From: an uncultured Burkholderiales bacterium
Lineage (GTDB): Bacteria > Pseudomonadota > Gammaproteobacteria > Burkholderiales > Burkholderiaceae_E
Length of the DNA stretch: 6,357 bases
Assembly: GCA_903923345.1 (NCBI GenBank)
Contig: CAIXXI010000441.1
Coordinates: forward strand, 1 to 6,357
Reading direction: 5' to 3'
Part shown: one piece after another, positions 4,707 through 6,357 of the stretch
How positions within the stretch are numbered: the stretch's first letter is position 1
How the letters are laid out: the number at the start of each line of letters is the position of its first letter
Notes under the pieces: generated by a model
Databases searched by the model: none
Told to the model about the DNA's origin: nothing
The model's input: only the letters and a program-made list of their open reading frames with translations
Made by a program: the position numbers and the translations under genes

Positions 4707-6357
4707 TGAGTCAGTCACCGATCACCCCGTTCGATCCGATCGAGCCCGCCGGCGCGCCCGACCCGCGCACGCCGCGCCGATGGGGCCGGCTGATCGCCCT
4801 GGTCCTGCTGCCGCTGCTGCTCATCGTGGTCGGCGCGCTGGCCTGGCTGGCCTGGGCACACAGCACGGGCCGCCTGCTGGAATGGACGGTCGAGCAGGCA
4901 CAGCGGGCCACAGGCGGCGCTCTGACCATTGAATCGCCCACTGGCTCGCTGCTGGGCGAACTGCAGGCCGCTCGAATCATCTGGCGCGATCAGGACCTGG
5001 AGGTGATCGTCGATGAGGCGCGCTGGTCGCTTGCGCCGATGGCCCTGCTTCAGGCCCGCCTCAAGCTCGATCCAGTCCGCGCCCGCCGCGTCGAGGTGAT
5101 CACGACCCCGTCCGATGCGCCGGCGTCCTTGCCTGACTCCCTGCATCTGCCGGTGCGCCTCGATCTGCCGAATCTGACCGTGGATGAACTGGTCTTTCGA
5201 ACCCGGGGTCAGGACGATGCGGTGACCCTGCGCACGGTGCAGGCCTCGCTGCGCACTGACCGCACGCACTGGCGCATCGATTCCCTTGCGCTCGCCTCTG
5301 ACTTCGGATCGGTTCGCGGTTCGCTGAACCTGGCCGACCGCCCGCCGTATGCGCTCACCGGTCAGGCGCTGATCGAGACCCCTGTGCTCGGCACACCGCT
5401 GGCCATCGAGTCGACGCTGGGCGGCACGCTCGACGCGATCGATGTTGATGTGCGCACCCAGCCCTACAGCGCCTCGCTTTCAGGCCGAATCCGGCTGGCC
5501 CCCCTGGCCGACGCGACCGTGTCGGCACTCGATCTGAAGATCAGCGAGCTCGATCTGTCCCGGCTGGATGCGAGCCTGCCCGCCACCCGGCTCTCCGGCA
5601 CCTTGACGGCCACGGCCCCGCAGCCGCTGGCCATCCCGCCCTCGACAGCCGGCCTGAAGCTGCCGCCCCTGCAGGGCGTGCTGTCGCTTCAGAACGCAGC
5701 CAGCGGCACCATCGATCGCAATCGCTTGCCGCTGCAGACGCTGCAAACGCGCATCCGCACCGTCAATGACCGGATCGAACTGAGCGAGCTGTCCGCAGCC
5801 GGTGCCCCCGGGCGGCTCACCGGTCAGATCCATCTCGCATTGGGTGACGGCACGCGGCGCCCCGGCTTCGATGTCCGACTGGCCACCGAGGGCCTGGACT
5901 TGCGCGCCGTGCATCCCGCGCTGGTCGAGACCGCCCTGCGCGGGTCGGTGCGGGTGCAGCCTGCCGGTGCCGGACTGGCCTTCGAGGCCGATCTGGCCGA
6001 CCGCACCCGTGGCCTCAGCCTGCAGGCGCAGGCTGCGCTGAATGGCGACACGGTGGAGGTGTCGCGGGCGCGTCTCGGCGTTCAGGACGGCGCTGCCCGC
6101 TTCACCGGCAGCTTCGGCATACAGCCGCCGCATCGGGCGAATCTGAGCGGCAGCCTCGAGCAGCTGGATCCATCCAGGCTGGCCGATCTGCCAACGGGCT
6201 CATTGAACGGCACCTGGCAAGTTCGCGGCCGCCTGCATCCTGACCCGGATGCCGACGTGCAACTGCGCCTGACCGAGAGCCGGCTGCGCGGTCAGCCGCT
6301 GTCGGGGCAGCTGCTGGCGCATGTCGGGCCGAAGGAGCGGGTCTCGCAGGTCGACAC
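4706..6357 (+). CDS. tamB: Translocation and assembly module inner-membrane subunit TamB, N-terminal part (runs off window)
   Basis: An open frame of 550 codons runs from the ATG at 4706 to the window edge without a stop. TamB family proteins are usually well over 1,000 residues, so about half or less is seen and the conserved C-terminal domain that contacts TamA lies outside. The start has a Pro-rich cytoplasmic segment (1-25), the basic RTPRRWGR, and one membrane anchor at about 27-51 (LIALVLLPLLLIVVGALAWL core). Residues 72-93 (GALTIESPTGSLLGELQAAR) form the typical first periplasmic strand unit of TamB/AsmA-like proteins. The rest alternates short amphipathic beta strands (ALASDFGSVRGSLNLA, GTLDAIDVDVR, LSAAGAPGRLTGQIHL), as expected for a repeating beta-groove protein bridging the periplasm. 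Translation is coupled to tamA through the TGATG overlap. Identity rests on the anchor, the beta repeats and the TamA neighbour. Confidence 0.92.
   Translation, partial: MSQSPITPFDPIEPAGAPDPRTPRRWGRLIALVLLPLLLIVVGALAWLAWAHSTGRLLEWTVEQAQRATGGALTIESPTGSLLGELQAARIIWRDQDLEVIVDEARWSLAPMALLQARLKLDPVRARRVEVITTPSDAPASLPDSLHLPVRLDLPNLTVDELVFRTRGQDDAVTLRTVQASLRTDRTHWRIDSLALASDFGSVRGSLNLADRPPYALTGQALIETPVLGTPLAIESTLGGTLDAIDVDVRTQPYSASLSGRIRLAPLADATVSALDLKISELDLSRLDASLPATRLSGTLTATAPQPLAIPPSTAGLKLPPLQGVLSLQNAASGTIDRNRLPLQTLQTRIRTVNDRIELSELSAAGAPGRLTGQIHLALGDGTRRPGFDVRLATEGLDLRAVHPALVETALRGSVRVQPAGAGLAFEADLADRTRGLSLQAQAALNGDTVEVSRARLGVQDGAARFTGSFGIQPPHRANLSGSLEQLDPSRLADLPTGSLNGTWQVRGRLHPDPDADVQLRLTESRLRGQPLSGQLLAHVGPKERVSQVD
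5549..6229 (+). repeat. Degenerate about 22-residue repeat within TamB (three copies)
   Basis: Three similar segments occur in the TamB frame: residues 282-304 (LDLSRLDASLPATRLSGTLT and onward), 397-418 (LDLRAVHPALVETALRGSVR and onward) and 487-508 (LDPSRLADLPTGSLNGTWQV and onward). The shared pattern is LDxxxx, then a Leu/Pro/Ala-rich turn, then a small residue plus G and an outgoing strand. Copies start 115 and 90 residues apart. They probably mark the edges of successive beta-groove units. They were aligned by eye, so the boundaries are approximate. Confidence 0.45.

Noticed and set aside
3036..4718. 560-codon minus-strand open frame opposite tamA
   Set aside because: It is a shadow of tamA: low-complexity His/Gln/Asp-rich composition, no domain pattern, and no start signal.
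5480..6133. 217-codon minus-strand open frame opposite tamB
   Set aside because: Gly/Gln/Arg-rich antisense shadow of the tamB frame, which has a consistent anchor and beta-strand pattern.
1..6357. A novel defence, mobile or secretion system
   Set aside because: All six genes belong to known housekeeping families, base composition looks even, and there are no transposase, integrase, tRNA-end or direct-repeat signals.

Overview
This is a GC-rich stretch (roughly two thirds G+C by eye) of ordinary chromosomal housekeeping DNA. It is most likely from a betaproteobacterium, probably of or near the Burkholderiales. The taxonomic reading rests on three things: the gene order hda - HAD phosphatase - pcnB, which I know from Betaproteobacteria; a PurM sequence of the burkholderial type; and a degenerate DnaA-like Hda protein. 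I see no mobile element, CRISPR array, tRNA, rRNA or phage gene.

Layout: two gene groups point away from a spacer at 1554-1651. Leftward (minus strand) run hda (837-1553), a HAD-IB family phosphatase (150-824) and the first 24 codons of pcnB (1-72, cut by the window edge). Rightward (plus strand) run purM (1652-2716), tamA (2742-4706) and tamB (4706 to the window end, 550 codons visible and no stop reached). The tamB reading frame is open to the edge. The large minus-strand open frames opposite purM, tamA and tamB are antisense shadows.

How the genes work together: Hda, bound to the DNA sliding clamp, inactivates the initiator DnaA after replication starts. PurM makes aminoimidazole ribonucleotide in purine synthesis. 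PcnB adds poly(A) tails that mark RNA for decay. TamA (outer-membrane Omp85 barrel) and TamB (inner-membrane-anchored, periplasm-spanning beta protein) form the translocation and assembly module. tamA and tamB overlap by one base and are surely co-transcribed. tamA begins only 25 bases after purM, so purM-tamA-tamB may be one transcript.

I did not find a new biological system. The points most worth a second look are a cysteine at the Walker A lysine/arginine position of Hda, a face-to-face pair of TACAAT boxes in the hda/purM spacer, hairpins at the pcnB leader and the tamA start, a T7C4 run inside tamA, weak or absent Shine-Dalgarno sequences before all six genes, and an about 22-residue repeat in TamB.
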